This document shows positions 34,898 to 44,131 of a DNA stretch of 64,000 bases, piece by piece. The DNA comes from Lachnospiraceae bacterium (lineage in GTDB: Bacteria > Bacillota > Clostridia > Lachnospirales > Lachnospiraceae), in NCBI GenBank assembly GCA_017482485.1, contig JAFUMV010000053.1:56678-120677 (forward strand), read 5' to 3'. Under the pieces are notes generated by a model. It had not been told where the DNA came from. It worked only from the letters and a program-made list of their open reading frames with translations, and did not search any database. A program made the translations under genes and the position numbers. Each line of letters opens with the position of its first letter. Position 1 is the stretch's first letter.

Positions 34898-35920
34898 TTA
34901 CTCCATCAGCTTTAAAACCCGTGCTGATAAATCCAGCCGTTTCTGTATTTCCTTTCTGCGTGCTTCTATGCGAAGTTCTTTTTCTGTTTTCTCCTCCTGT
35001 ACAGATACATCCGGCATTCCGTCAAGCACCTTACAGTCATTCTCTATTGTATGATTCAGAAAATCCTTTAATACTGCATCTTTCTGCAAAATGAGCTGTC
35101 CCCCCAGCCAGTCACATGCAAATTCTGCTTCTTCCTCTGAAAAACAGGACGCCAGCATGGCCTGTCTGATCTTTTCCTGCTTTTCCAAAGCTTCCCCAAC
35201 AGATTTTGCCGCCGTGTCATCGGAACTCTGATCAAGTCCCTGCATTTTCTTTCTGCAGTTTAAGGCCAACATCACCGGATAATATTTTCCTTCTTCAAAG
35301 ACCAGCTTTTCTTTTATAACCACAAAACCATGCTCCCAAAGCCATCTCCTTACCAGCCATACCTCGGACTGCGGCTCCAGCACTACCCATTCAAGTTCTT
35401 GCGTCTTTTCCGGCACGTCACTTAAAATGCGGATCATCAGCTTTCCGCCCATGCCGGCGGCCAGCATGCCATCTGCGCCGCAAGGTCCGCCGGCATGTAT
35501 GCCATCTGCGCCGCAAGGTCCGCCGACATGTATGCCATCTGTGCCGCAAGGTCCGCCGGCATGTATGCCATCTGCGTCATAAGGTCCGCCGGCATGCTGC
35601 ACGCTGTCCGTATCCTGCTCATTGACTGCGCCTTCGATTCCTGCAGGGTGCTGAAAATCCCCCCGCAGCCGCACCGGCACCTCCTTTAATCCATCAGACA
35701 GCACGGTGGTGATCCGATCTGCAAGTCCTTCTCTTTCAATATGCTCTTTTGCCCGTGACAGCGGCCCCGGACGAACATCCGCCGCATAAACGGCAGAACA
35801 GATCTGTCTCTGGATGAGATATATGGAAACGAAGCCGTGATCACAGCCGATATCTGCTGCCACACTGCCTGCAGGCACCAGATCCGCCACCGCCCGCATT
35901 CTTTTGGATAATTCTATCAT
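34898..35920 (-). CDS. trmK: tRNA (adenine-N1)-methyltransferase TrmK with tandem-repeat insertion
   Basis: A 340-residue class I SAM methyltransferase of the TrmK family, which modifies A22 of tRNA. The start IELSKRMRAVADLVPAGSVAADIGCDHGFVSIYL contains the SAM-binding ADIGCDHG motif. Normally GAVIAGMGG follows the beta4 strand within ~80 residues. Here four copies of an 11-residue unit (GGPCGADGIHA) are inserted just before AAGMGGKL, making the protein ~100 residues longer than usual. The C-terminal part is a charged helical domain. GGAGA supports ATG 35920. Confidence 0.88.
   Translation of the reverse strand: MIELSKRMRAVADLVPAGSVAADIGCDHGFVSIYLIQRQICSAVYAADVRPGPLSRAKEHIEREGLADRITTVLSDGLKEVPVRLRGDFQHPAGIEGAVNEQDTDSVQHAGGPYDADGIHAGGPCGTDGIHVGGPCGADGIHAGGPCGADGMLAAGMGGKLMIRILSDVPEKTQELEWVVLEPQSEVWLVRRWLWEHGFVVIKEKLVFEEGKYYPVMLALNCRKKMQGLDQSSDDTAAKSVGEALEKQEKIRQAMLASCFSEEEAEFACDWLGGQLILQKDAVLKDFLNHTIENDCKVLDGMPDVSVQEEKTEKELRIEARRKEIQKRLDLSARVLKLME
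35466..35597 (-). repeat. 33-bp tandem coding repeat inserted in trmK
   Basis: Four units of exactly 33 bp (35466, 35499, 35532, 35565), each beginning ATGCCATCTGCGCCGCAAGG or a variant on the plus strand and each in frame. Divergence is low (1-4 changes per unit), so the expansion is recent. Confidence 0.92.
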
Positions 35921-36008
35921 ATTCTATGTCTCCTGCTTACAAATACAGAGCACATACAGGACCGGAGTGCTTTGGAATCACAATATAACCGGTACTCCAT
36001 TGAGCATC

Positions 36009-36245
36009 AGGGCATATAGAAAATTCTTCCTCTCAAATACCCCTTTCGGTCCCGTTTTTCCAGATAAAAACAGGACCGAAGGGCATATACAGAAAAATAG
36101 TTCTGAAAAACCCCACATTTGAATTCAAAACGGAGTTTCTTGAGCACATTTTTTTCTATATACCCAATTTTCCTTTAAATAACCTTGAAAATCAACTTTA
36201 TGTTAACTAAAAAGGGTATTTCAGCGCATTTTTTCTGTATATGCC
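36009..36245. repeat. Second cluster of GGGCATATA motifs, downstream of rpoD
   Basis: GGGCATATA at 36009 and 36069, then the inverted forms TATATACCC at 36153 and TATATGCCC at 36235. Each is joined to an A-rich GAAAA or TTTTC tract and an imperfect GAAGAATT element. Between the first two copies is an inverted repeat CGGTCCCGTTTTT/AAAAACAGGACCG (36048-36077). It matches the cluster at 7441-7600. No gene is seen in 35921-36733. Confidence 0.5.
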
Positions 36246-36257
36246 CAAACGCCCAAA

Positions 36258-36366
36258 TTGACCAGCACGCTTCCCAATAATACCGGCACGCCTCCCGCGA
36301 ATTGTCAGTATGCTTCCCAATAAATTCCCAGTACACTTCCTGCGAATTGCCAGTACGCTTTCCGCT
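36258..36366. repeat. Degenerate direct repeats, CCAGTACGCTTCC-type
   Basis: Five diverged units of 21-23 bp, each starting like CCAGTACGCTTCC and ending alternately in CAATAA and GCGAATTG, so the higher-order period is about 44 bp. A 91-codon minus-strand reading frame crosses them but has no motif or ribosome-binding site. Confidence 0.55.
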
Positions 36367-36473
36367 GCCTGCGCCCCTTAGAACCACAAGCCCGAAATGC
36401 GGCGAAACCGCAAACCTGCATTTCTCAAAACGACAAAAGGGCGGGAACATTTTTTAAGCCCCACGCCCCATTT

Positions 36474-36719
36474 GCGTCCCCCATTCGCTGCGGCTTCGCC
36501 TTCGCTCATGGGGGACGCTCGTCAGAGCAGAGGCTGTTGCCGCGAATTTCAGTCTGCGATCCGGCATCAAAAAGCCCTGCTCCCTCCGGGAGCCGTGTAT
36601 CAGGTTCAGAGAGCTGTTCATGAAAGCAAGCTTTCATGAACAGCTCTCTGAACCTGATATCCCTGCCGCATGCGCGGCAGGGACTTTTTGGCTGTCGAAC
36701 AGCTACGGGCGCGTCCCCC
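36474..36719. repeat. Nested inverted repeats downstream of rpoD, with a 60-bp near-perfect palindrome
   Basis: GCGTCCCCCAT (36474-36484) pairs with ATGGGGGACGC (36508-36518), while a second GCGTCCCCC (36711-36719) can compete for the same strand. Inside lies a 29-bp perfect stem, 36599-36627 with 36630-36658, with only AA between the arms. Next to it is CCCTGCCGC/GCGGCAGGG (36661-36682). This follows rpoD on the minus strand, so a terminator or mRNA-stabilising role is likely, but the complexity exceeds that of a simple terminator. Confidence 0.75.
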
Positions 36720-36733
36720 GCTCTTCCTCGCTG

Positions 36734-37849
36734 TTAATCCAGGTAATCCTTCAATTTTCTGCTTCTGCTGGGATGGCGGAGCTTGCGCAGCGCTTTCGCC
36801 TCGATCTGACGAATACGCTCACGGGTAACGGAGAACTCCTTACCAACTTCTTCCAGCGTTCTTGCTCTGCCGTCGTCCAGGCCGAAACGCAGGCGCAGAA
36901 CCTTCTGTTCTCTCTCAGTCAGGGTGCTCAACACATCCACCAGCTGTTCCTTTAACAGGGTGAACGCTGCGGCATCTGCAGGAACCGGCACGTTGTCATC
37001 CTGAATGAAATCGCCCAGATGGCTGTCTTCCTCTTCACCGATGGGCGTTTCCAAAGAGACAGGCTCCTGGGAAATCTTTAAGATTTCGCGCACGCGGTCA
37101 ACAGGCATGTTCATTTCCTCTGCGATTTCTTCCGGCAGAGGCTCTCTGCCCAGCTCCTGCAGCAGCTGTCTGCTGACACGGATCAGTTTGTTGATGGTCT
37201 CTACCATGTGAACCGGAATACGGATGGTTCTTGCCTGATCCGCAATGGCTCTGGTAATCGCCTGACGGATCCACCAGGTTGCATAGGTGGAAAACTTATA
37301 ACCTTTGCGATAATCAAACTTTTCGACAGCCTTAATCAGACCCAGGTTGCCTTCCTGAATCAGATCAAGGAAAAGCATGCCGCGGCCCACATAGCGCTTT
37401 GCAATGCTGACAACCAGACGCAGGTTAGCTTCAGCCAGACGTTTCTTGGCATCTTCATCTCCCATTTCCATTTTCTTTGCCAGCTCGATTTCTTCTTCTG
37501 CGGAAAGCAGCGGAACTTTACCGATTTCCTTTAAATACATACGAACCGGATCTTCGATGCTGATACCGTCCGGAATGGAAAGATCCAGATTCTCCACATC
37601 CACATCTTCTTCGGTCATCAGGATCTCTTCATCGGGAATATCATCATCCTCGGTAATGCGAAGCACGTCAATACCGGTTTTTTCAAGAGCTTCCAAAATT
37701 TCGTCGAATTGCTCTCCATCCAGGTGAAGTTCTGCAAAATGATCGCTGATTTCCGTATATTCCAGCACATTTTTCTTCTTTTTGGCAATTGCCAGCAGGC
37801 TTTTGAGTTTTTCTTCAAATTTTGCTCTTGTAGCTTCATCCATTGTCAT
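36734..37849 (-). CDS. rpoD: Primary RNA polymerase sigma factor RpoD (SigA)
   Basis: A 371-residue primary sigma factor. The N-terminal region 1.1-like segment is followed by region 1.2 ([11 protein letters not shown]), region 2 ([30 protein letters not shown] and [13 protein letters not shown]), region 3 and region 4 ([41 protein letters not shown]). It directs transcription of housekeeping genes. It is 41 bp after dnaG in the classical macromolecular-synthesis order. Confidence 0.98.
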   Translation of the reverse strand: MTMDEATRAKFEEKLKSLLAIAKKKKNVLEYTEISDHFAELHLDGEQFDEILEALEKTGIDVLRITEDDDIPDEEILMTEEDVDVENLDLSIPDGISIEDPVRMYLKEIGKVPLLSAEEEIELAKKMEMGDEDAKKRLAEANLRLVVSIAKRYVGRGMLFLDLIQEGNLGLIKAVEKFDYRKGYKFSTYATWWIRQAITRAIADQARTIRIPVHMVETINKLIRVSRQLLQELGREPLPEEIAEEMNMPVDRVREILKISQEPVSLETPIGEEEDSHLGDFIQDDNVPVPADAAAFTLLKEQLVDVLSTLTEREQKVLRLRFGLDDGRARTLEEVGKEFSVTRERIRQIEAKALRKLRHPSRSRKLKDYLD

Positions 37850-37890
37850 GTCAGTTTACATCCTTCCTGTATCTGTTTCTATTGTTAACG

Positions 37891-39663
37891 CTATTGCAGA
37901 GAAATATGCGTTTTGTTAAGTTCTTCCAGCAGCTTTTTGCCGGCAATTACGCGCTGCAGTGCTGCCACATCGGTTCCCAGACTGGCCGAGTCCCTCTCAT
38001 AGCTGTTTCTTTTGACCGCACAGACAATATCATGAAAGGCTTTTTCCTTTTCCTGATCATTTTCCATGCTCACCAGCTTTGTATGAAATAAAGATGCCGC
38101 CTCCCGCTGTTCCTCTTCATCCTCAAACATGCTGATCACTCCCGCAGGATTTACTTTTCCGCTGTCCAGATCAGCAAAAAGCCTTTCTGCCACCCTGCGG
38201 TAAAGCCCTTCTGAAAAATCCTGAGCGGTTATATATTTTTTGATCTTCGGATAAAGCTGCGGCTGATCCACCAGCCAGGTCAGTAAAAGCTTCTGGGTCC
38301 GAAGCACGTTGTCCTGGGGCGCCGTTTTTTTCTGAATGCCGGACTTGGGCCGTTCCACAGGTTTTACAAGTCCGGTCTGTGCAGCGTAGCTTCTTACCAG
38401 CTTGCGCAGGTTTTCAAAACCGATATTATACTTTTGCGCCACGGCTTCAATATAATTTTCCCGTTCCACCTCTTCGGAAAATTCGCACAGTTTTTTGGCG
38501 ATTGCCCTGTGGAAGTTCGTCTTTGACTCCGGATCGCTTAAATTGTAATCCTTCTGAAGCTGCCGCAGTTCAAAGAAAAAGCTGTTTTCCGCATTATCCA
38601 GCCGCTTTTGAAACTCTTCCGGCCCCAGAGCTTTCATGAATTCATCCGGATCCTTATAAGGCTCCAGATTAATGACCTTTCCCGTCAGACCTGCTTCCTT
38701 TAAAATACCGATGGCGCGAAGCGCTGCATTGGTTCCCGCACCGTCACTGTCATAGCAAAGCAATACCTCTGGGGCATAGCGTTTCAGCAAACTGGCCTGT
38801 CCCGAAGTAAAAGCCGTTCCCAGTGAGGCTACCGCCTGATTAAAGCCGGCCTGATGCATGGCGATCACATCCATGTATCCTTCACAGAGAATCATGTTCC
38901 CCTTCCGGCTTGTCCGGGCAAAATTCAGACCGTATAAATTACGGCTCTTGTCAAAGATTTCCGTTTCCGGCGAATTTAAGTATTTCGGCTTTCCGTCACC
39001 CATCACACGGCCGCCGAAACCGATCACACGGTGATTAATATCCTGAATCGGAAACATGACACGATTCCAGAATTTATCGTACATGCCATGCTTTTCATCG
39101 GTATTGCAAAGTCCGGCATCCCTGATCAGATCTTCTGTATAGCCCTTTGACTTTAAATACCTGATCAGATCATCGCTGTACTTGTTGGAATATCCCAGGC
39201 CGAAGCGATTCATCGTCTCATCTGACAGCTGTCTTTCCTTAAAATACTGGTAACCAATGCTGCCCTGACGGCTTCTTAACTGATAATAAAAATATTTTGC
39301 CGCCTCTTTGTTCACTTCCAGAAGTTTCGCCCTGCGGCTTTCTTCCCTGCGCGCTTTTTGAGAATACTCCATCTGAGGAAGCTGCACACCGGCCCTGTCA
39401 GCCAGCACTTTCACCGCTTCCTGAAAACTGTAGTTTTCATATTCCATTAAAAAAGTAATGACATTTCCTCCCGCTCCGCAACCGAAACAATAATACATCT
39501 GCTTCGGCCCTGAAACGGAAAAAGATGGTGATTTTTCATTATGAAAAGGACACAGACCAAAATGATTGCTACCCTTTTTCTGAAGTCTCACATAACCTGA
39601 GATCACATCCACTATGTCATTTTTCATTCGGATCTCTTCAATCAACTCATCAGGATAATACAT
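37891..39663 (-). CDS. dnaG: DNA primase
   Basis: A 590-residue DnaG. The zinc-binding domain has CPFHNEKSPSF and CFGCGAGG (CHC2 type, residues 38-66). The TOPRIM core has ILCEGYMDVIAMHQAGF and LCYDSDGAGTNA. The C-terminal DnaB-binding region is less conserved. It makes RNA primers at the replication fork. GGAGCAGAAAAG precedes ATG 39663. Confidence 0.98.
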   Translation of the reverse strand: MYYPDELIEEIRMKNDIVDVISGYVRLQKKGSNHFGLCPFHNEKSPSFSVSGPKQMYYCFGCGAGGNVITFLMEYENYSFQEAVKVLADRAGVQLPQMEYSQKARREESRRAKLLEVNKEAAKYFYYQLRSRQGSIGYQYFKERQLSDETMNRFGLGYSNKYSDDLIRYLKSKGYTEDLIRDAGLCNTDEKHGMYDKFWNRVMFPIQDINHRVIGFGGRVMGDGKPKYLNSPETEIFDKSRNLYGLNFARTSRKGNMILCEGYMDVIAMHQAGFNQAVASLGTAFTSGQASLLKRYAPEVLLCYDSDGAGTNAALRAIGILKEAGLTGKVINLEPYKDPDEFMKALGPEEFQKRLDNAENSFFFELRQLQKDYNLSDPESKTNFHRAIAKKLCEFSEEVERENYIEAVAQKYNIGFENLRKLVRSYAAQTGLVKPVERPKSGIQKKTAPQDNVLRTQKLLLTWLVDQPQLYPKIKKYITAQDFSEGLYRRVAERLFADLDSGKVNPAGVISMFEDEEEQREAASLFHTKLVSMENDQEKEKAFHDIVCAVKRNSYERDSASLGTDVAALQRVIAGKKLLEELNKTHISLQ

Positions 39664-39743
39664 CTTTTCTGCTCCTTTAAACTGTTTTTATTTTTTTGAA
39701 AGCCCTGTCGTCTCTCAAAAAAACAAAAACAGTCTCCCGATAC

Positions 39744-40748
39744 CTAATACTGCCAGGATTTCGGTATATAAATTTCCTCATATTTTGCTATTGCAAAACG
39801 ATCTGTCATGGCCCCCACATAGTCGCATACAATGCGCTCCCGCGGCTCACCCTTATCCATCAGCGCAAGCATATCCGCCGGCAAAAGTTCCAGGTGATGG
39901 AGATAATAATCATACAGCGTCTCCATCAGAATTTCCGCTTTTCCCTCTTCCCCTTTGGCCTGAGGATTTTCATAAACACGTTCAAACATAAACCGCCTCA
40001 ATGCCTGCATTGCCTGTTCCACAGGCTCCGACATGGCAATTTTATTCTTTCCCCAGCTGTTTGAAACAATGTCATGAATAAAGCTGTTCAACCTTTTTCC
40101 GGTAGTGGAGCCGATCACCGCCTGAATTTCCTTCGGCACATCGGACTCTTTTAAAATGCCGGCTCTGACCGCATCATCCATATCATGATGGATATAGGCT
40201 ATTTTATCGGAATAACGAACCACACAGCCTTCCAGCGTCATGGGATGTCCCTCTGTCTGGTGATTGCGGATGCCATCCCTCACTTCAAAAGTCAGATTCA
40301 GTCCCTGTCCGTCCTTTTCCAAAAGATCCACCGTCCTGACACTCTGCTGGGAATGCACAAATCCATAGGGACAGACGCGGTTTAACGCCCGCTCTCCCGC
40401 ATGTCCGAAAGGCGTATGCCCCAGATCATGCCCCAACGCTATGGCTTCCACCAGTTCCTCATTGAGCTGCAGCGCTCTTGCAATCGTCCTTGCCGTCTGG
40501 GAAACCTCCAGCGTATGCGTCAGTCGGGTGCGATAATGATCTCCCATCGGTGACAAAAATACCTGCGTTTTATCCTTGAGGCGTCTGAAAGATTTGCTGT
40601 GAATGATGCGATCCCGATCCCGCTGGAAAACCGGTCGGATATCGCACTGTTCTTCTTTGCGCAGCCTGCCGCAGGAATTCCTGCTCAATGTCGCATAAGG
40701 ACTTAAATATTCGACCTCCCGCTGTTCCAGATTTTCACGGATATTCAT
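39744..40748 (-). CDS. dgt: dGTPase-like HD-domain triphosphohydrolase
   Basis: A 334-residue HD-superfamily enzyme. Family signature: SKSFRRLKDKTQVF near the N terminus, then TRLTHTLEVSQTAR (metal-binding His), LGHDLGHTPFGHAGE (HD) and RYSDKIAYIHHD. Family members hydrolyse dNTPs to nucleosides and triphosphate. It is the gene before dnaG, a common order in Clostridia. AGAGGAG precedes ATG 40748. Confidence 0.93.
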   Translation of the reverse strand: MNIRENLEQREVEYLSPYATLSRNSCGRLRKEEQCDIRPVFQRDRDRIIHSKSFRRLKDKTQVFLSPMGDHYRTRLTHTLEVSQTARTIARALQLNEELVEAIALGHDLGHTPFGHAGERALNRVCPYGFVHSQQSVRTVDLLEKDGQGLNLTFEVRDGIRNHQTEGHPMTLEGCVVRYSDKIAYIHHDMDDAVRAGILKESDVPKEIQAVIGSTTGKRLNSFIHDIVSNSWGKNKIAMSEPVEQAMQALRRFMFERVYENPQAKGEEGKAEILMETLYDYYLHHLELLPADMLALMDKGEPRERIVCDYVGAMTDRFAIAKYEEIYIPKSWQY

Positions 40749-40880
40749 TCGTTCTCCTCTTTGTACACGAATCTCTCAGGCTCTTGTCTGCCTGCCGCTC
40801 ACAGCATGCCGACAGTCAAAAACCGAATCCCTACATAATTTATATTCCGCATCCCGGGCAAATTTCCTTTTTTGTCCGTC

Positions 40881-40901
40881 CAAAAAAGCTTCCTCGAAGC
40901 T
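40881..40901 (-). terminator. Terminator after the alpha/beta hydrolase
   Basis: Minus-strand AGCTTC-GAG-GAAGCT followed immediately by TTTTTTGG: a compact hairpin with a T6 tract, 16 bp after the hydrolase stop. Confidence 0.85.
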
Positions 40902-40917
40902 CCCCAAAAGACGATTC

Positions 40918-41814
40918 TTATCGGCAAATGTCGTAAATAAATTCCGCATTTTTCTCCATGGCATCATATGCAGTCTTAAAAGGTGACATCTGAAACACGT
41001 GCCACATACCTTTATAGACGTCAATTTTCACCGAAACGTTGGCTTTGATCATCTTTTTGTGTAAAAGTGTGGAATCCGACAAAAGCACCTCATTATCTCC
41101 TACCTGAATATAAGTTGGCGGAAGTCCCTCCAGATTTCCGAAAAGAGGAGAAATATAAGGATTCTTCAAATCCTGGCCGGCCGCATAATTTTCCGTCATC
41201 CGGACCAGATATTCCTGATCCAGAATCGGATCCAGCTTTGCTCTCGTCACATGGCTTTTTCCGGAAGCAGTCAGATCCGTCCAGGGCGAAAGCAGCACCA
41301 GTCCTCTTGGCAAAATTCTGCCTTCCTCCTTGAGCTTCAGCACAAGAGCCAGGGCAAGGTTTCCACCTGCCGAATCTCCTGCCACAATCACATCTCTGGC
41401 ACCATAGCCCAGAAGCATCAGATAATTCCAGGCCTTCATGGCGTCCTCCAGCGCTGCCGGATAAGGATGTTCCGGCGCAAGGCGATAATTGAAAACAAAA
41501 ACATCCATTGAAGTGGACTCCGCCAGCTTTGTGGTAATTGTCCGGGCATACAGGGTACTGCCGGTTGAATAACCGCCGCCGTGGCAATATAAAATCACAT
41601 ATTTTTTCATATGTGCACGCTCTACCCGCACCCATTCACAGCTCATGCCATCCACATCCTGCGGAATATATTCCGCTTTTTTCTCTTTTCCCAAAATGGC
41701 ACCGATTCGATCCTGAGATTGTCGATGCTTATCAATATCCGTATTTTCCACCATTCCATGCATTTTGCGAATCACATTCATCAGGTTTTGATTCTGTTTT
41801 TCTTTTAAGGCCAT
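40918..41814 (-). CDS. HSL-family alpha/beta hydrolase (acetyl esterase/lipase-like)
   Basis: About 298 residues. The oxyanion motif is YCHGGGYSTGS near residue 85, the nucleophile GDSAGGN near 155, the catalytic Asp in VGDNEVLLSDS and the His in GMWHVFQM. These place it in the hormone-sensitive-lipase family. No signal peptide. ATG 41814 is chosen because AGGAGG lies 6 nt upstream. It is divergent from an acyltransferase-like gene, which suggests that acyl groups are added by one and removed by the other; that is inference. Confidence 0.9.
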   Translation of the reverse strand: MALKEKQNQNLMNVIRKMHGMVENTDIDKHRQSQDRIGAILGKEKKAEYIPQDVDGMSCEWVRVERAHMKKYVILYCHGGGYSTGSTLYARTITTKLAESTSMDVFVFNYRLAPEHPYPAALEDAMKAWNYLMLLGYGARDVIVAGDSAGGNLALALVLKLKEEGRILPRGLVLLSPWTDLTASGKSHVTRAKLDPILDQEYLVRMTENYAAGQDLKNPYISPLFGNLEGLPPTYIQVGDNEVLLSDSTLLHKKMIKANVSVKIDVYKGMWHVFQMSPFKTAYDAMEKNAEFIYDICR

Positions 41815-41944
41815 TGTATCCTCCTGCCGCCGCAAGTAAATCTGCCCTCTGCAGCAAAAATCCGAATGCCGGACAGACCTTCTGGCACCGGCATTACATC
41901 CGTCATTTTCCACCCGCAGATATCATTCACGCTTTGTGTCGAGA

Positions 41945-41973
41945 ATTGTAGCATATCCTGAAAAATCCGTAAA
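41945..41973 (-). promoter_or_regulatory. Promoter of the HSL-family hydrolase
   Basis: Minus-strand TTTACG (41968-41973), 17-bp spacer ending TGC, TACAAT (41945-41950), i.e. an extended -10. It is back to back with the plus-strand promoter at 41993. Confidence 0.6.
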
Positions 41974-41992
41974 GGACTAAAGTTCCTTTCTG

Positions 41993-42021
41993 TTGTTTTC
42001 CCGCCCGGAAACGTGTATACT
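41993..42021 (+). promoter_or_regulatory. Promoter of the acyltransferase-DUF6320 operon
   Basis: TTGTTT (41993-41998), 17-bp spacer, TATACT (42016-42021). The leader to ATG 42120 is about 90 nt. Confidence 0.6.
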
Positions 42022-42119
42022 AATGATAACAGTTTTAGCCCTACGCTGCAGTCTTCAAAAGAGGCGTACCTGCCCTTGTCGGCCGACGGCACTATATCAT
42101 CAAATAAGGAACCTGTTTC

Positions 42120-43421
42120 ATGCCCGAAAATAAAAAAAGCAATTCCAGAACCTGGTATCGTCTGGATCTCTCCGCCATTGTTTATCCGACCCTTCAGCGC
42201 AGAGACTTTTCCTCCGTATACAGGCTTTCTGTTTTATTAAAAGAAAAAATAGATCCGGATGTTCTGCAGAAAGCTGTGGACATAGCGCTTAAGCGTTTTC
42301 CCACCTATAAAGTGGCCATGCGCAAGGGACTTTTCTGGCGCTATCTGGAACCCAACGACCGCTCCGGTCCCTTTGTCCGTCCCGATGTGCGCAATTTCTG
42401 TATGCCCATGCCCTTTAAAGGGAATCACCGTTATCTGATCCGGGTATACTATTATGACCGTCGCATTTCTCTGGAGGCGCACCACAGTCTGGGAGACGGA
42501 ACAGGCGGCATGGCCCTGCTGCAGACCATCACCGCAACTTACCTGCGCCTTTTGGGCCATACCATCACCAACCAATATTTTGTGCTGGACGTAAATGAAG
42601 AACCTGATCCGGAAGAACTGGAAGATGCCTATATGCGCTATGCAAATGCTCAGGTGCGGCCGGAACGTCCTGCAGAAAAGACATACCGCATCAAAGGTAC
42701 CAGAGAGTCCTCTCATACCTTTAATGTAATAGACGGCATTATTTCCGTACAGGAAACCATGGCAGTCGCCAAAAAATATCACGCAACCATCACCGAATAT
42801 TTAAATGCAGTGCTTTTATACTCTCTTTTACAAAAACAGGAGCACGATTTTCATTTGCGTCTGCGCCCGGTGCGCATCGCCATGCCTGTAAACCTGCGCC
42901 GCTTCTTTCCTTCCAAAACGCTGCGCAACTTCATCACCATGGTCTATCCTTCCATCGATCCACGTCTGGGAGAATATACCTTTGAGGAAATTGTCACACA
43001 GGTGCACAATTTCATGCGCTATTATATCAATGAAAAGTTTCTGCGGGGCGATATCACCACTAACGCTGCCACAAAACGAAATCCTTTCATTCGTATCGTG
43101 CCCCTCTTTATCAAGGATTTCGTTGTCCGCCTTTTTTATACAAGAGTGCAGGACCGCAATTCTTCCGCCGGACTCACCAATATGGGGGCCATAAAGGTTC
43201 CTGAAGATATGAAGCCTTATATCGAGCGCTTTGACATCTACATGGGAATGCCTTTTTCCCAACGTACCAACTGCGCCATCATCAGCTATGAAGATACGCT
43301 GACCATCAATTTTGCCAGCTGCATCATAGAGGCTGATGTGGAACGGCGTTTTTTCCGTAAACTGGTAGAAGACGGCATACATGTCACTATTGAAAGCAAC
43401 CGTAACTTTGAGGAGGAATGA
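42120..43421 (+). CDS. Condensation/acyltransferase-fold protein with HHxxxDG motif
   Basis: A 433-residue protein related to condensation-domain, alcohol acetyltransferase and wax-ester synthase-like enzymes. The catalytic motif is EAHHSLGDGTGG near residue 120 (HHxxxDG). Later elements (RIAMPVNLRRFFPSKTLRNF near 260 and TNMGAIKVPEDM near 355) match the DFGWG-like solvent-channel region positions only loosely. It should transfer an acyl group from CoA or a carrier to an alcohol or amine. The acceptor is unknown. The start ATG 42120 has no strong Shine-Dalgarno site, so a slightly later start is possible. Confidence 0.8.
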   Translation: MPENKKSNSRTWYRLDLSAIVYPTLQRRDFSSVYRLSVLLKEKIDPDVLQKAVDIALKRFPTYKVAMRKGLFWRYLEPNDRSGPFVRPDVRNFCMPMPFKGNHRYLIRVYYYDRRISLEAHHSLGDGTGGMALLQTITATYLRLLGHTITNQYFVLDVNEEPDPEELEDAYMRYANAQVRPERPAEKTYRIKGTRESSHTFNVIDGIISVQETMAVAKKYHATITEYLNAVLLYSLLQKQEHDFHLRLRPVRIAMPVNLRRFFPSKTLRNFITMVYPSIDPRLGEYTFEEIVTQVHNFMRYYINEKFLRGDITTNAATKRNPFIRIVPLFIKDFVVRLFYTRVQDRNSSAGLTNMGAIKVPEDMKPYIERFDIYMGMPFSQRTNCAIISYEDTLTINFASCIIEADVERRFFRKLVEDGIHVTIESNRNFEEE

Positions 43422-43426
43422 TAACC

Positions 43427-44131
43427 ATGTCATACTGCGTTAACTGCGGCGTAAAGCTGGAGGATTCTCTGGAAAGATGTCCTCTGTGCAATACACCTGT
43501 CATCAATCCCAATGAAATAACTCACACCAGATCCGTTCCCCCTTTCCCAAAAGAAAAGGGGCAGGTCGAGGTGGTAAAGCGTAAGGATCTTGCCATCCTG
43601 CTTTCCGTTTCTCTGACCACCACCTCCCTTGTCTGCGCCCTGTTAAATCTTCTGGTCTTTTCCGGCAGCCTCTGGTCCTTATATGTGATCGGTGCCTGCC
43701 TGCTGATCTGGGTGCTGACATTTCCGGCTGTCGTCTATATTAAAATGCCGATTTATATTTCACTGTTATGCGATGGTCTGGCGATCGCCCTGTACCAATA
43801 CATGATCAGCTTTAATACAGCAAGCCACGACTGGTTTTTCGGACTGGCACTGCCCATCACCGCACTCTTTACCGCAGCAGCAATCCTGTTTGCCTTTTTA
43901 TACAGAAAAGTATCTTCCTCTTTTTTAATGACAGGTCTGTATTTTTTTCTGGAACTGGCAATGGTCTGCGTTGGGCTTGAACTTCTGATTGAACACTATT
44001 TCCAGGATCCCGGACACCTGACCTGGTCCGCAATTGTGCTTGCTATCTGCACTGTAATCGTTATCCTTTTGGTGACCATCCTCTCACGCTCCCGTCTGCG
44101 CAACGCTGTGCGCCGCAGACTGCATTTTTGA
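43427..44131 (+). CDS. DUF6320-like zinc-ribbon membrane protein
   Basis: About 234 residues. The N terminus MSYCVNCGVKLEDSLERCPLCNTPV is a zinc ribbon with two CxxC knuckles. Six hydrophobic helices follow, from about residue 50 to 225. An AGGAGG site 10 nt before ATG 43427 supports this start over the ATG at 43418 that overlaps the upstream stop. I recognise it as the DUF6320 type, which is typically encoded after the acyltransferase. Function is undescribed; a membrane partner of the acyltransferase is plausible. Confidence 0.8.
   Translation: MSYCVNCGVKLEDSLERCPLCNTPVINPNEITHTRSVPPFPKEKGQVEVVKRKDLAILLSVSLTTTSLVCALLNLLVFSGSLWSLYVIGACLLIWVLTFPAVVYIKMPIYISLLCDGLAIALYQYMISFNTASHDWFFGLALPITALFTAAAILFAFLYRKVSSSFLMTGLYFFLELAMVCVGLELLIEHYFQDPGHLTWSAIVLAICTVIVILLVTILSRSRLRNAVRRRLHF

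Noticed and set aside
35466-35597. 33-bp repeats that might be a CRISPR or non-coding satellite
   Set aside because: No spacers; units stay in frame within TrmK.
36175-36450. 91-codon minus-strand ORF
   Set aside because: It is the translation of the degenerate 44-bp repeats and lacks a ribosome-binding site.
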